Shown here in pieces: positions 1 through 6,244 of a stretch of 8,850 nt of DNA. The stretch is from Collinsella sp. GTDB lineage: Bacteria; Actinomycetota; Coriobacteriia; Coriobacteriales; Coriobacteriaceae. Each line of letters opens with the position of its first letter. Positions within the stretch are counted from its first letter, which is position 1. The position numbers and the translations under genes were made by a program. The stretch spans positions 1 to 8,850 of the forward strand of contig DXZO01000059.1 in the NCBI GenBank assembly GCA_019419625.1. The letters are read 5' to 3'. The notes beneath the pieces are model-generated. The model was given only the letters and a program-made list of their open reading frames with translations. It made no database searches and was not told the origin of the DNA.

Positions 1-1
1 G

Positions 2-1096
2 CTTAAGACCGCGCTGTATACGTCGCCGCAGCTGGTGCGCTATCCCGAGCGCATGGAGGTCGATGGACGCGTCGTAAGCGATGAGGCGTTTGCCCGTGGT
101 GTTTCTGCTGCCGTCGAGGCGGGACATCGCGTGAATGCCCGTCGTGTGGCGGCGGGGGAGCGCGCCTATACCATCACGCCGTTTGACCTTTTGACGGCTG
201 CTGCGCTTGTCGTTTTTGCCGAGGCCGCGGTGGATGTTGCCGTGCTCGAGGTTGGCATGGGCGGACGCTGGGACGCCACGAGCGCGACCGATCCCGTCGC
301 CGTTGCCGTTACGGGCATCGGACTCGACCACACGCGCATTTTGGGCGACACGCTCGAGGCCATTGCGGGGGAGAAGGCTGCGGTTATTAAGCTTGGGCGC
401 CTGGTTGTTTTGGGCGAGGGCACGCATGAGCCGAGCGTTCAGCGCGTGATGGACGCCCGCTGCCGCGAGTGCGGCATCGTGCCGCTGGTGGTGAGCCACG
501 CTACGACCAAGGTGCCGGCTCACGTGGGCGATACGGTGGAGTTTAGCTGCACCACGCCGCGTGCGATCTACACGTCGAGCATGGTCAAGCCGGCGTATCA
601 GCCGCAAAATGCCGCGTGCGCGATTATGCTGTGCGAGGGCTATCTGGGTCGCGAGCTCGACCATGATGCGCTCGATGCTTCGCTTATGGGCTGCCCCACG
701 CCGGGTCGCTTTGATGTGCTGGGAACCGATCCGCTCAAGCTGATCGACGCCTGCCATAACCCTCAGAGCTGCGAGAACTTTGTGAGCGCGCTGGACGAGA
801 TCGATCCGTGCGTGGAGAATCGCCCCACGCTGCTGTGCGCCGCGCTGGCCGACAAGGACGTGGCGGGCATCGTCGACGTACTGATCCCGGCCTTCCCGCG
901 CGTGGTCGTGACCCAGACCGATTCCGACCGCGCCCTGCCGGCAGAGGAGCTCGCTGCACTTGTTGACGCCGATAAGCTCGCGGGCGTGTATCCCAGCGTA
1001 CCCAAGGCCCTCACAGCTTTAGAGGCCGCTGGCGAGGCTTTCGTTGCCGCCGGCACCATCACCCTGGCCGGCGAAGTAGCCGGTCTGCTCCGCTAA
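2..1096 (+). CDS. folC: Bifunctional dihydrofolate synthase / folylpolyglutamate synthase, 5'-truncated by the window edge
   Basis: FolC is a cytoplasmic Mur-ligase-type enzyme that joins L-glutamate to dihydropteroate and/or to reduced folates, using ATP. The frame is open from base 2, so the GTG at 35 is not the true start: the upstream codons encode the family signature TSPQL (usual TSPHL) before RYPERM. 364 residues are visible. About 60-70 N-terminal residues, including the ATP P-loop, lie outside the window. Visible family motifs are EVGMGGRWDAT (nt 248-280), the DHTRILGDT block (326-352), EKAAVIK (371-391), TPGRF near nt 700, and DACHNPQS (746-769). The last corresponds to the usual DGAHNP, with G-to-A and A-to-C changes. 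The C-terminal ligase domain follows to the stop. The gene is convergent with the M24 peptidase. Whether it has both activities or only folylpolyglutamate synthase activity cannot be read from this fragment. Confidence 0.93.
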   Translation, partial: LKTALYTSPQLVRYPERMEVDGRVVSDEAFARGVSAAVEAGHRVNARRVAAGERAYTITPFDLLTAAALVVFAEAAVDVAVLEVGMGGRWDATSATDPVAVAVTGIGLDHTRILGDTLEAIAGEKAAVIKLGRLVVLGEGTHEPSVQRVMDARCRECGIVPLVVSHATTKVPAHVGDTVEFSCTTPRAIYTSSMVKPAYQPQNAACAIMLCEGYLGRELDHDALDASLMGCPTPGRFDVLGTDPLKLIDACHNPQSCENFVSALDEIDPCVENRPTLLCAALADKDVAGIVDVLIPAFPRVVVTQTDSDRALPAEELAALVDADKLAGVYPSVPKALTALEAAGEAFVAAGTITLAGEVAGLLR

Positions 1097-1109
1097 CCCT
1101 GCCAACGGG

Positions 1110-1127
1110 GCAGCCAATTTGGGCTGC
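1110..1127 (+). terminator. Weak hairpin after folC
   Basis: A 6-bp stem, GCAGCC (1110-1115) with GGCTGC (1122-1127), surrounds a 6-nt loop 13 nt after the folC stop codon. No T-run follows on the + strand, so it is at best a weak or factor-assisted terminator. The larger palindrome immediately downstream, whose right arm runs into GTTTTTG, may contribute to ending the transcript. Confidence 0.25.
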
Positions 1128-1131
1128 TAGT

Positions 1132-1287
1132 CACGAAATGGGCCTATCTACTACGTTTGAGCGGTTGCCCTCGACCACACGGAACATCGCGAAATTAAAA
1201 CCGCAGGTAGATGGCTTACCAGTTTTGCGAAAACACGGGTATGGTCGACCCATGCGGGCTAAACGTAGTAGATAGGCCGTTTTTGTG
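1132..1287. repeat. 156-bp near-symmetric palindromic intergenic element
   Basis: The outer arms 1132-1158 and 1261-1287 are inverted copies matching at 24 of 27 positions. They include a perfect 18-bp core, GGCCTATCTACTACGTTT at 1141-1158, with its reverse complement at 1261-1278. Symmetry continues inward about a centre near 1209.5: TCGACCA (1171-1177) mirrors TGGTCGA (1242-1248) exactly, and TCGC (1187-1190) is near-mirrored by GCGA (1227-1230). No open reading frame spans it and no target-site duplication is evident at either boundary. The right arm ends in GTTTTTG, so an RNA read from the + strand could form a long stem followed by a short U-run. It lies between convergent genes. It resembles a mobile or formerly mobile palindromic repeat (MITE-like), but copy number cannot be seen from one window. 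Confidence 0.7.
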
Positions 1288-1301
1288 GCGGCATTCATGT
1301 G

Positions 1302-1332
1302 ATGCGGCAAAGGGACAGCCCCTTTGCCGCAT
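1302..1332 (-). terminator. Perfect 13-bp hairpin just after the M24 peptidase stop
   Basis: ATGCGGCAAAGGG (1302-1314) and CCCTTTGCCGCAT (1320-1332) are exact inverted copies around a 5-nt loop. On the minus strand it begins 3 nt after the peptidase stop codon, where a terminator would sit. No T-run follows on either strand, so it is not a textbook intrinsic terminator. It may instead be a 3' stabilising hairpin or a dispersed repeat. Its GGGAC-N-CCCTTT core resembles sequences on the other side of the same gene. Confidence 0.5.
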
Positions 1333-1335
1333 TGC

Positions 1336-2424
1336 CTAGTCTAAGCGGACCGGATCGTGGGGGTAGGCGTTGAGAATCTCGACGCCGGACTCGGTAACTA
1401 GGGCAAGGTCCTCGATGCGGACGCCGGTGCGGCCGGGGAGGTAGATGCCCGGCTCGATTGAGAACGTCATGCCCGGCTCGACAACCTGCTCGTTGACGAG
1501 CGAGACGTCGCCCGGCTCGTGGTCCTGCAGGCCGATCGAGTGGCCCAGGCGATGCGTAAAGTACTTGCCGTAGCCAGCGTCCTCAATCACGTCGCGAGCG
1601 GCACGGTCCAGGTCGCACATGCGAACGCCCGGTGCGATGAGCGCCTCGGCGGCCTCGTTGGCGCGGCGTACGATGTCGTAGATGCGTGCTGTTTCCTCGT
1701 CCGGCTCGTCCCAAAAGAACGTGCGCGTCATGTCCGAGCAGTAGTTGCGATGGCGTCCGCCAATGTCGAACAGCACCACGTCGCCGCGCTTGAGTACCGT
1801 ATCGTCGGGCTCGTGGTGCGGGTCGCCGGCGTTGGCGCCAAAGCTCACGATGGGCGGAAAGCTAAAGCCCTCGCAGCCGTGCTTGCGGTACAGACCGAGC
1901 ATCTGATCGGCAATTTCGCGTTCCGTCACGCCTTCGTGGACGAGCTTGATCGCGTCGGTCATCACGGCGTCGTTGGCTGCCGAGGACGCGCGCATAAGCT
2001 CCTGCTCGGCGGCATCCTTGTGGGTGCGCGCGGCGGTGACAGCAAAGTCGCCCAGGAAGAACTCGCTGGCGGTGTGGCGCTCCATGAGCGGCATCAAAAA
2101 GCCGGAGCGCATGACGGTGTCGATGCCAAGCGGCTTGGTCGGATCGATTTCGCGAGCGATAGCGTCGGTCACGACGTCGGTGTCGGTGTGATAGGCGACG
2201 CGGGCGTTGTCGTACTCGGCCAGCTGATGCAGGGCGTTGACCAAGATCACGGGCTCGCAATCGCGCGCGAGCAGCACGCCGCAAAAACGCTCGAACATAT
2301 CGGCATAAAAGCCGGTCAGATAGTAGATCGACCACGGGTCGTTTACGAGCAGCTGCGCGCCGGGGTGCTGAGCCTCGAGCGCATCGAGCACGCGCGCCAC
2401 ACGCTGGTCATCGACATGTGCCAT
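1336..2424 (-). CDS. M24 family metallopeptidase (Xaa-Pro dipeptidase/aminopeptidase type)
   Basis: A 362-residue cytoplasmic peptidase of the prolidase/aminopeptidase P family, expected to cleave peptides with proline in second position and so help use proline-containing peptides. Residues 1 to about 130 form the creatinase-like N-terminal domain. The rest is the 'pita-bread' catalytic domain, with all five dinuclear metal ligands recognisable: D220 and D231 (FDIGGRHRNYCSD), H295 (HRLGHSIGL), E324 (FSIEPGIYLPG) and E338 (VRIEDL). Length is normal for the short bacterial form. The start is placed at the ATG of 2424 because AAAGGA lies 8 nt upstream of it. A longer reading from 2472 would run through the intergenic hairpin and lacks such a site. 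The gene follows the redox operon on the same strand after a 129-bp gap and may be transcribed separately. Exact substrate (Xaa-Pro or another dipeptide) is not resolvable. Confidence 0.9.
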   Translation of the reverse strand: MAHVDDQRVARVLDALEAQHPGAQLLVNDPWSIYYLTGFYADMFERFCGVLLARDCEPVILVNALHQLAEYDNARVAYHTDTDVVTDAIAREIDPTKPLGIDTVMRSGFLMPLMERHTASEFFLGDFAVTAARTHKDAAEQELMRASSAANDAVMTDAIKLVHEGVTEREIADQMLGLYRKHGCEGFSFPPIVSFGANAGDPHHEPDDTVLKRGDVVLFDIGGRHRNYCSDMTRTFFWDEPDEETARIYDIVRRANEAAEALIAPGVRMCDLDRAARDVIEDAGYGKYFTHRLGHSIGLQDHEPGDVSLVNEQVVEPGMTFSIEPGIYLPGRTGVRIEDLALVTESGVEILNAYPHDPVRLD

Positions 2425-2465
2425 ACATCGTCCTTTCGCTAGGTTGCCACCATGGTATCCCATGC

Positions 2466-2514
2466 CCGGCACATAGGGACGTTCCTTTTATGCCGGCACC
2501 TTGGGACACTCCTT
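2466..2514. repeat. Imperfect hairpin and second GGGAC motif upstream of the M24 gene
   Basis: CCGGCACATAGGGA (2466-2479) pairs imperfectly, at 11 of 14 positions, with TCCTTTTATGCCGG (2482-2495) around a 2-nt centre. A second related string, GGGACACTCCTT, follows at 2503-2514. The shared form GGGAC-NN-TCCTT also resembles the core of the hairpin at 1302-1332. This looks like a family of small intergenic repeats rather than a promoter element. Confidence 0.4.
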
Positions 2515-2516
2515 GC

Positions 2517-2555
2517 AAAAGCAGCCAAAAGAGCCCCGTCCCAAATTAGCTGCTT
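2517..2555 (-). terminator. Possible weak terminator of the redox operon
   Basis: On the minus strand AAGCAGC (2555-2549), overlapping the stop codon of the small CxxC protein, can pair with GCTGCTT (2525-2519). The downstream stem arm runs into a TTTT run (2520-2517). The loop is about 23 nt, long for an intrinsic terminator, so this is tentative. Confidence 0.3.
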
Positions 2556-2952
2556 AGGTTGGATCGATGTTCATGCTGGCGACTAGGTCAATGTTGGTGC
2601 CGAGAAGATCTTCCTGCACGACGTCGCCCATGCGGATGGGGACGTCGACGACCACGCCGCGAATGAGGTCCATGGCTTGGGCGTGGAGTGCCAGCGGGAT
2701 GGCTTCGGCCGTGCGCACGGGGAGCAGGGCTTCGTCGCCGCCGGAGACGGCCACGGTCGTCGTGAGCACGCGCATGGGGCAGGTGAGCTCCTGATGCGCG
2801 AACGTATCGCCACGCGGACAGCTGTTGCCGGTTACGGAGCGCACCTCTACCACGGCGCCGTCTGCGCTGCGCTCGACCTCCACGGTCAGGAGGCACTCGG
2901 ATGGGCAGGTGGTGCAGTTGAACTGCAGCGTTTCAATCGCGTTTGTGCTCAT
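2554..2952 (-). CDS. DUF1667 small cysteine-pair protein (COG3862 type), third gene of the redox operon
   Basis: A 132-residue protein with no signal peptide or membrane segment. The N-terminal half carries conserved cysteines in two groups: C13, C16 and C20 (FNCTTCPSEC), then C45 (NSCPRG) and C58 (LTCPMR). This pattern fits a metal or iron-sulfur site and is the hallmark of DUF1667. The C-terminal half has no recognisable motif. In other genomes this family sits beside the same two FAD enzymes and is thought to be an accessory or electron-transfer subunit; its role is not established. The ATG at 2952 was chosen because GAGGAGG lies just upstream, inside the end of the preceding gene. Only 4 nt separate the preceding stop from this start, which implies translational coupling. 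A longer reading from 3003 would overlap the oxidoreductase gene. Confidence 0.85.
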   Translation of the reverse strand: MSTNAIETLQFNCTTCPSECLLTVEVERSADGAVVEVRSVTGNSCPRGDTFAHQELTCPMRVLTTTVAVSGGDEALLPVRTAEAIPLALHAQAMDLIRGVVVDVPIRMGDVVQEDLLGTNIDLVASMNIDPT

Positions 2953-2956
2953 GACT

Positions 2957-4303
2957 CTACGCCTCCTCAACGGGATCGACGGAAAGGACAATCTCGCTGG
3001 CACCCAGGTCGAGCGCTTGTTTGATGACCTTTGCCGGCAGTGGGAAGCTTTCCATTACGCTCGGTTTAAACGGGCGGACCTTGCCTGCGAACAATTCCTC
3101 GCCGCCAGCGAGGATGTGCACGCGGGCGGCATCGACTGGCCGGCGTACGCGGAAGTTGAGCTTGGTGAGCGCCACGGCCGTAATGCGTCCCGGCAGCGCG
3201 TATCCCGCAATGCCGGCAGGGGAGACCGTGAGCTCGCAGTCCGGAACGGCGCCCGTGCCGGTCCCCATCGCGTACGCCGCTGCAGTTGCGCCAGCCCTCT
3301 CGGACTCGGTCGTTACGTTGTCGGCCAGGTCGTGTACGTGCAGCACGTTGCCGCAGGCAAAGATGCCTGGTACGCCCGTCTGCAGGCTCTGGTCCACCAC
3401 GGCGCCGCGCGTGCGCGGATCAAGCTCTACACCCGCGGCAACCGAAAGCTCGTTCTCGGGAATCAGGCCCACCGAAAGCAGCAGTGTGTCACACGGAACA
3501 ATGCGCTCGGTACCCGGAATGGGCGCCAGGTGCTCGTCGACCTGACTCACCTCGACGGCCTCCACACGGTCGTGCCCAATCACGCGCGTGACCGTGGTCG
3601 ACAGATGCAGCGGAATACCAAAATCGTCCAGGCAGTTCTTCACATTGCGGCGCAGGCCGTTGGCGTACGGCATGAGCTCGTACACGCCCTCGACCGAAAT
3701 CCCCTCGAGCGTGCAGCGACGTGCCATGATCAGCCCGATATCGCCCGAACCCAAAATGACGGCGCGCGAGCCGGGTTTGAGGTTTTCGATATTGATGTAT
3801 CGCTGCGCCAGGCCGGCCGTAAACACGCCGGCGGGACGAGTGCCGGGGATCTTGATCTCGCTGCGGGTGCGCTCGCGGCACCCCATGGCAAGGACGACCG
3901 CGCGCCCGGTGAGCCGCAGCATGCCGGCAGGGCTCATGAGCGTGACGGTATGGACCGCGGTGTCTTCCGTAGACTCGCCCGAATCGATCCCAAGCACCAT
4001 GCTGTTCAGGAACAGTGCAATGTCGGTTGCGTGCACCTGGTCGATAAAGCGCTGCGCGTACTCGGGACCGGTGAGCTCCTGTTTAAAGTGCGACAGGCCA
4101 AAACCGGGATGGATGCACTGGCGCAGGATGCCGCCCAGATGCTGCTCGCGCTCCACGATGGCCACGCGTGCGCCGGCCTTGTGCGCGGCAAGCGCGGCCG
4201 CCATGCCGGCAGGTCCGCCGCCGATAACGACCACGTCGAAGGCTTGCGTTTGTACGGCTTCTACGACGCCGTAATCAATCGCGCTCGATTCGAATTCCGC
4301 CAT
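2957..4303 (-). CDS. FAD/NAD(P)-dependent oxidoreductase (COG0446 type), second gene of the redox operon
   Basis: A 448-residue two-dinucleotide-binding flavoprotein. The FAD Rossmann motif is VVVIGGGPAG (residues 24-33), followed by the subgroup-typical GGILRQCIHPGFGL (57-70). The NAD(P) Rossmann motif is VILGSGDIG (182-190), and the C-terminal FAD-contacting segment is GIFACGNVLHVHDLADN (313-329). No CxxC active-site disulfide is present; C63 is the cysteine near the flavin region. Family knowledge points to an electron-transfer partner of the adjacent GlpA-like dehydrogenase, probably passing electrons to or from NAD(P). Substrate and acceptor are not shown by sequence. The start lies 1 nt after the stop of the upstream gene, with a GGGGGTG ribosome-binding stretch inside that gene's end, so the two are coupled. 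Roughly 20 residues precede the Rossmann fold, a normal short extension. Confidence 0.88.
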   Translation of the reverse strand: MAEFESSAIDYGVVEAVQTQAFDVVVIGGGPAGMAAALAAHKAGARVAIVEREQHLGGILRQCIHPGFGLSHFKQELTGPEYAQRFIDQVHATDIALFLNSMVLGIDSGESTEDTAVHTVTLMSPAGMLRLTGRAVVLAMGCRERTRSEIKIPGTRPAGVFTAGLAQRYINIENLKPGSRAVILGSGDIGLIMARRCTLEGISVEGVYELMPYANGLRRNVKNCLDDFGIPLHLSTTVTRVIGHDRVEAVEVSQVDEHLAPIPGTERIVPCDTLLLSVGLIPENELSVAAGVELDPRTRGAVVDQSLQTGVPGIFACGNVLHVHDLADNVTTESERAGATAAAYAMGTGTGAVPDCELTVSPAGIAGYALPGRITAVALTKLNFRVRRPVDAARVHILAGGEELFAGKVRPFKPSVMESFPLPAKVIKQALDLGASEIVLSVDPVEEA

Positions 4304-4304
4304 C

Positions 4305-5759
4305 CTAGCGCACCCCCTTCAGCGGTCCCTCGACCAGCCAAGATCCGGCATCCTCCAATAGCACCTCGCTGGGGTCGTAGCCCAGCTCTCGGGCAAGAAT
4401 CGCCACCACACGGCTCTGGCAAAAGCCACTTTGGCACCGACCCATGCCGGCGCGGCAGCGGCGCTTGACGCCCTCGACCGAAACCGCACCCGGGCGGCGT
4501 CGAATCGCGGCCACGATCTCGGCCTCGGGCACCGTCTCACAGCGGCAGACAATCTGTCCCCACGCGGGATCGGACTCGATCAGCTCCTCCTTGCGCGCCA
4601 GCGGTGCGCGGTCAAAGTCGTCCGGCGCGCGGCGAATTGGGTTCCAGTCCGTCCGCTCGTGCAGCTCCACGCCCTCCTCACGCATTACAAGTTCCATACG
4701 CTCGGCAATGGCAGGCGCGCTTGCCACGCCCGGCGACTGAATGCCCGCCGCCTGGAAAAGCCCCGGCACCACGGCTGACTGTCCAATAAAGAAGTCGTTC
4801 GTTCCCCGAATGACCGGACGCCCGCCGGCAAACGCACGCACCACGCGGCGCGTGTCCAGATCGGGCACCAGCTTGCGCGCTCCGGTCAGCAGCGCGTTCA
4901 CATCGCTCACATAGGTTTGCGTGTCGCCCGGCTCGCGCACGGCGGCCGTGGCGGTGATCACGGTGTTGCCGTGCACGGTGCCCGTCACGATAACGCCCTT
5001 CGACACCGGCGTCGGCACGGGGTAGAGCGGCATGAGCGTGCGCGGCTCTTTGTCCAGCACCACAATGTTGCCCTGACGCCAGACCATCTGGAACTCCTCG
5101 GCACCCGCCATATGCGAGATGTTGGCGGCTCCGTTGCCCGCGGCATTGATCAGGTAGCGGCAGCGCACGTTGCCAGCGGGGGTCGCCAGCGTAAAGCGCG
5201 CGTCGTCGCCCGAGCCCGCGACTTCAATCGCTTCCACCGGCGCGGACCGCATAAACGTCACCCCGTTGGCCACGGCGTTCTCTAGCGCGGCGATGGCAAC
5301 CTCAAACGGGTCGACAAAGCCCGTCGAGGGGCACCACAACGCGCACGTAGCGTCGGCACTGGCGCGCGGCTCTAATTCGTGGATGCGGTCGGGTCCGATG
5401 ATCGACAGCTCGGGCACGCCGTTTGCCAGGCCATTCTGGCGCAGTTTCTCCAGGTGTGCGCGGTCTTCGTCGCTAAACCCCAGCACCATCGATCCGGTGC
5501 GGCGGAATAAAAAGCCTAGCTCCTGGGCCCACGTGCCATACAGTTCGCAACCACGGGCGTTGACCAGCGCCTTTACCGTGCCCGGTGCCGGATCGTAACC
5601 GGCATGCACCAGACCGCCGTTGGCCTTCGAAGCCCCCAGCGCGATATCGTTTGCTGCCTCGACCACGCAAATGGACAAGTCATAGCGCGCGAGCTGCCGC
5701 GCGATGGCGCACCCGGTAATTCCTGCGCCCACGATTGCGATATCAAACGTTTCTGCCAC
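4305..5759 (-). CDS. GlpA-like FAD-dependent dehydrogenase with C-terminal [2Fe-2S] domain (COG0579 type), first gene of the redox operon
   Basis: A 484-residue flavoprotein of the glycerol-3-phosphate dehydrogenase / L-2-hydroxyglutarate oxidase superfamily. The N-terminal FAD Rossmann motif is IAIVGAGITGCAIA (residues 7-20), followed by GASKANGGLVHAGY (42-55). The DAO fold extends to about residue 360, with GLFQAAGIQSPGVASAPA (333-350) near its C-terminal FAD contacts. From about 400 there is a BFD-like iron-sulfur domain with probable ligands C405, C407 (VCRCETV), C442 and C447 (GMGRCQSGFC). C435 occupies a position where GlpA proteins commonly carry threonine. The likely reaction is oxidation of sn-glycerol 3-phosphate or a related 2-hydroxyacid, with electrons passed to the next gene's product. 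Translation starts at a GTG (5759) with GGAGG about 6 nt upstream; no ATG is suitably placed. A 15-bp palindrome lies 17 bp upstream of the start. The substrate is uncertain because no glycerol kinase or facilitator gene is in view. Confidence 0.87.
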   Translation of the reverse strand: MAETFDIAIVGAGITGCAIARQLARYDLSICVVEAANDIALGASKANGGLVHAGYDPAPGTVKALVNARGCELYGTWAQELGFLFRRTGSMVLGFSDEDRAHLEKLRQNGLANGVPELSIIGPDRIHELEPRASADATCALWCPSTGFVDPFEVAIAALENAVANGVTFMRSAPVEAIEVAGSGDDARFTLATPAGNVRCRYLINAAGNGAANISHMAGAEEFQMVWRQGNIVVLDKEPRTLMPLYPVPTPVSKGVIVTGTVHGNTVITATAAVREPGDTQTYVSDVNALLTGARKLVPDLDTRRVVRAFAGGRPVIRGTNDFFIGQSAVVPGLFQAAGIQSPGVASAPAIAERMELVMREEGVELHERTDWNPIRRAPDDFDRAPLARKEELIESDPAWGQIVCRCETVPEAEIVAAIRRRPGAVSVEGVKRRCRAGMGRCQSGFCQSRVVAILARELGYDPSEVLLEDAGSWLVEGPLKGVR

Positions 5760-5776
5760 GGTGCCTCCAAGACAAG

Positions 5777-5791
5777 TTGACAGGCTGTCAA
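5777..5791. promoter_or_regulatory. 15-bp palindrome TTGACAGGCTGTCAA, candidate operator of the redox operon
   Basis: Two 7-bp arms, TTGACAG and CTGTCAA, are perfectly symmetric about G5784. The site is 17 bp upstream of the GTG start, where a repressor could block transcription or translation of the redox operon. The left arm contains TTGACA on both strands, so a -35 box is an alternative reading, but no matching -10 was found at 16-18 bp. The binding factor is unknown. Confidence 0.35.
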
Positions 5792-5863
5792 TAAGACCAT
5801 CCTACGGTCTGCGCGTCCCCAGTGCGGCGGCAATGCGGCGAACAGCCCCGCAACACCCGCCAA

Positions 5864-5909
5864 CGGCAGACGAGGTGAGACCCAGCAACGTCGACAAGCT
5901 CGTCTGCCG
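5864..5909. repeat. 11-bp inverted repeat, possible degenerate unit of the adjacent array
   Basis: CGGCAGACGAG (5864-5874) and CTCGTCTGCCG (5899-5909) are perfect inverted copies with a 24-nt interval. The 8-mer AGACGAGG at 5868-5875 recurs at 5948-5955 inside the first array interval, exactly 80 bp on, which is the array period. The flanking 21 bp (5855-5875 against 5935-5955) match at 13 positions. This may be a decayed array unit, though chance is not excluded. Confidence 0.4.
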
Positions 5910-5929
5910 ACAACTGCGGCAACCTTTCG

Positions 5930-6144
5930 TCTCGACCTGTAACAGTTAGACGAGGATTTGGGTTCCAGATGTTACAGATCGAGACAAACCTTCCGGCGGA
6001 TTTTGAATGTCTCGATCTGTAACAGTAAGAGGGGTTTTGGGGCCCAAGATGTTACAGATCGAGATTGAAGTCGGGGAGGGACCCCTGTGTCTCGATCTGT
6101 AACACCTAGACCCGGATTCCGCTCTCACCTGTTACAGATTGAGA
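5930..6144. repeat. Array of six 15-bp motifs in alternating orientation, 40-bp phase (three hairpin units)
   Basis: Forward motifs TCTCGATCTGTAACA start at 5930, 6010 and 6090; reverse-complement motifs TGTTACAGATCGAGA start at 5970, 6050 and 6130. Start-to-start distance is exactly 40 bp throughout, so all five intervals are exactly 25 bp and the unit period is 80 bp. The four inner motifs are perfect; the outermost ones each carry one transition (C at 5937, T at 6140). A G precedes every forward motif (5929, 6009, 6089). Intervals inside forward-reverse pairs (5945-5969, 6025-6049, 6105-6129) are related to one another, at 16/25 and 14/25 identities to the first. The other two intervals are close to random relative to each other. 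Each pair can form a 15-bp stem with a 25-nt loop in DNA or RNA. Function is unknown; alternating orientation and short repeats argue against CRISPR. Confidence 0.9.
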
Positions 6145-6244
6145 TGTTTGTGTCCGCGCCAGCCCCGTACCCAGCCGTAGTCCCATATAAACAAACCCCG
6201 TGGTAAACTTGACCGGACTGTTAATATTCCGAAAGGTACCCGTA

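Larger units (their letters stand above)
5760..6244. other. 485-bp divergent, gene-free region dense in inverted repeats
   Basis: No plausible gene was found on either strand. It holds, in order, the ribosome-binding site of the leftward redox operon, a 15-bp palindrome (5777-5791), a short dyad AGACC/GGTCT (5794-5810), a degenerate dyad (5864-5909), the six-motif alternating array (5930-6144), and the leader of the rightward zinc-ribbon gene. A TATAAA at 6186-6191 could be a -10 element for that gene, but no convincing -35 sits at the right distance. No confident promoter was found for the leftward operon either. Confidence 0.6.

Noticed and set aside
1132..1287. Complete insertion sequence
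   Set aside because: It is too short for a transposase, there is no coding frame inside, and no flanking target duplication was found.
1519..2442. Open frame of 307 codons on the + strand across the M24 peptidase
   Set aside because: It mirrors the peptidase gene, whose five metal ligands are intact; the antisense product shows no motif.
2825..4468. Open frame of 547 codons on the + strand across the redox operon
   Set aside because: It is antisense to two well-supported flavoprotein and cysteine-protein genes, with low-complexity Arg/His/Ala content and no ribosome-binding site or recognisable domain.
5930..6144. CRISPR array
   Set aside because: The repeats are only 15 bp and alternate in orientation, three of the five intervals are related to one another, and no cas gene is in view.
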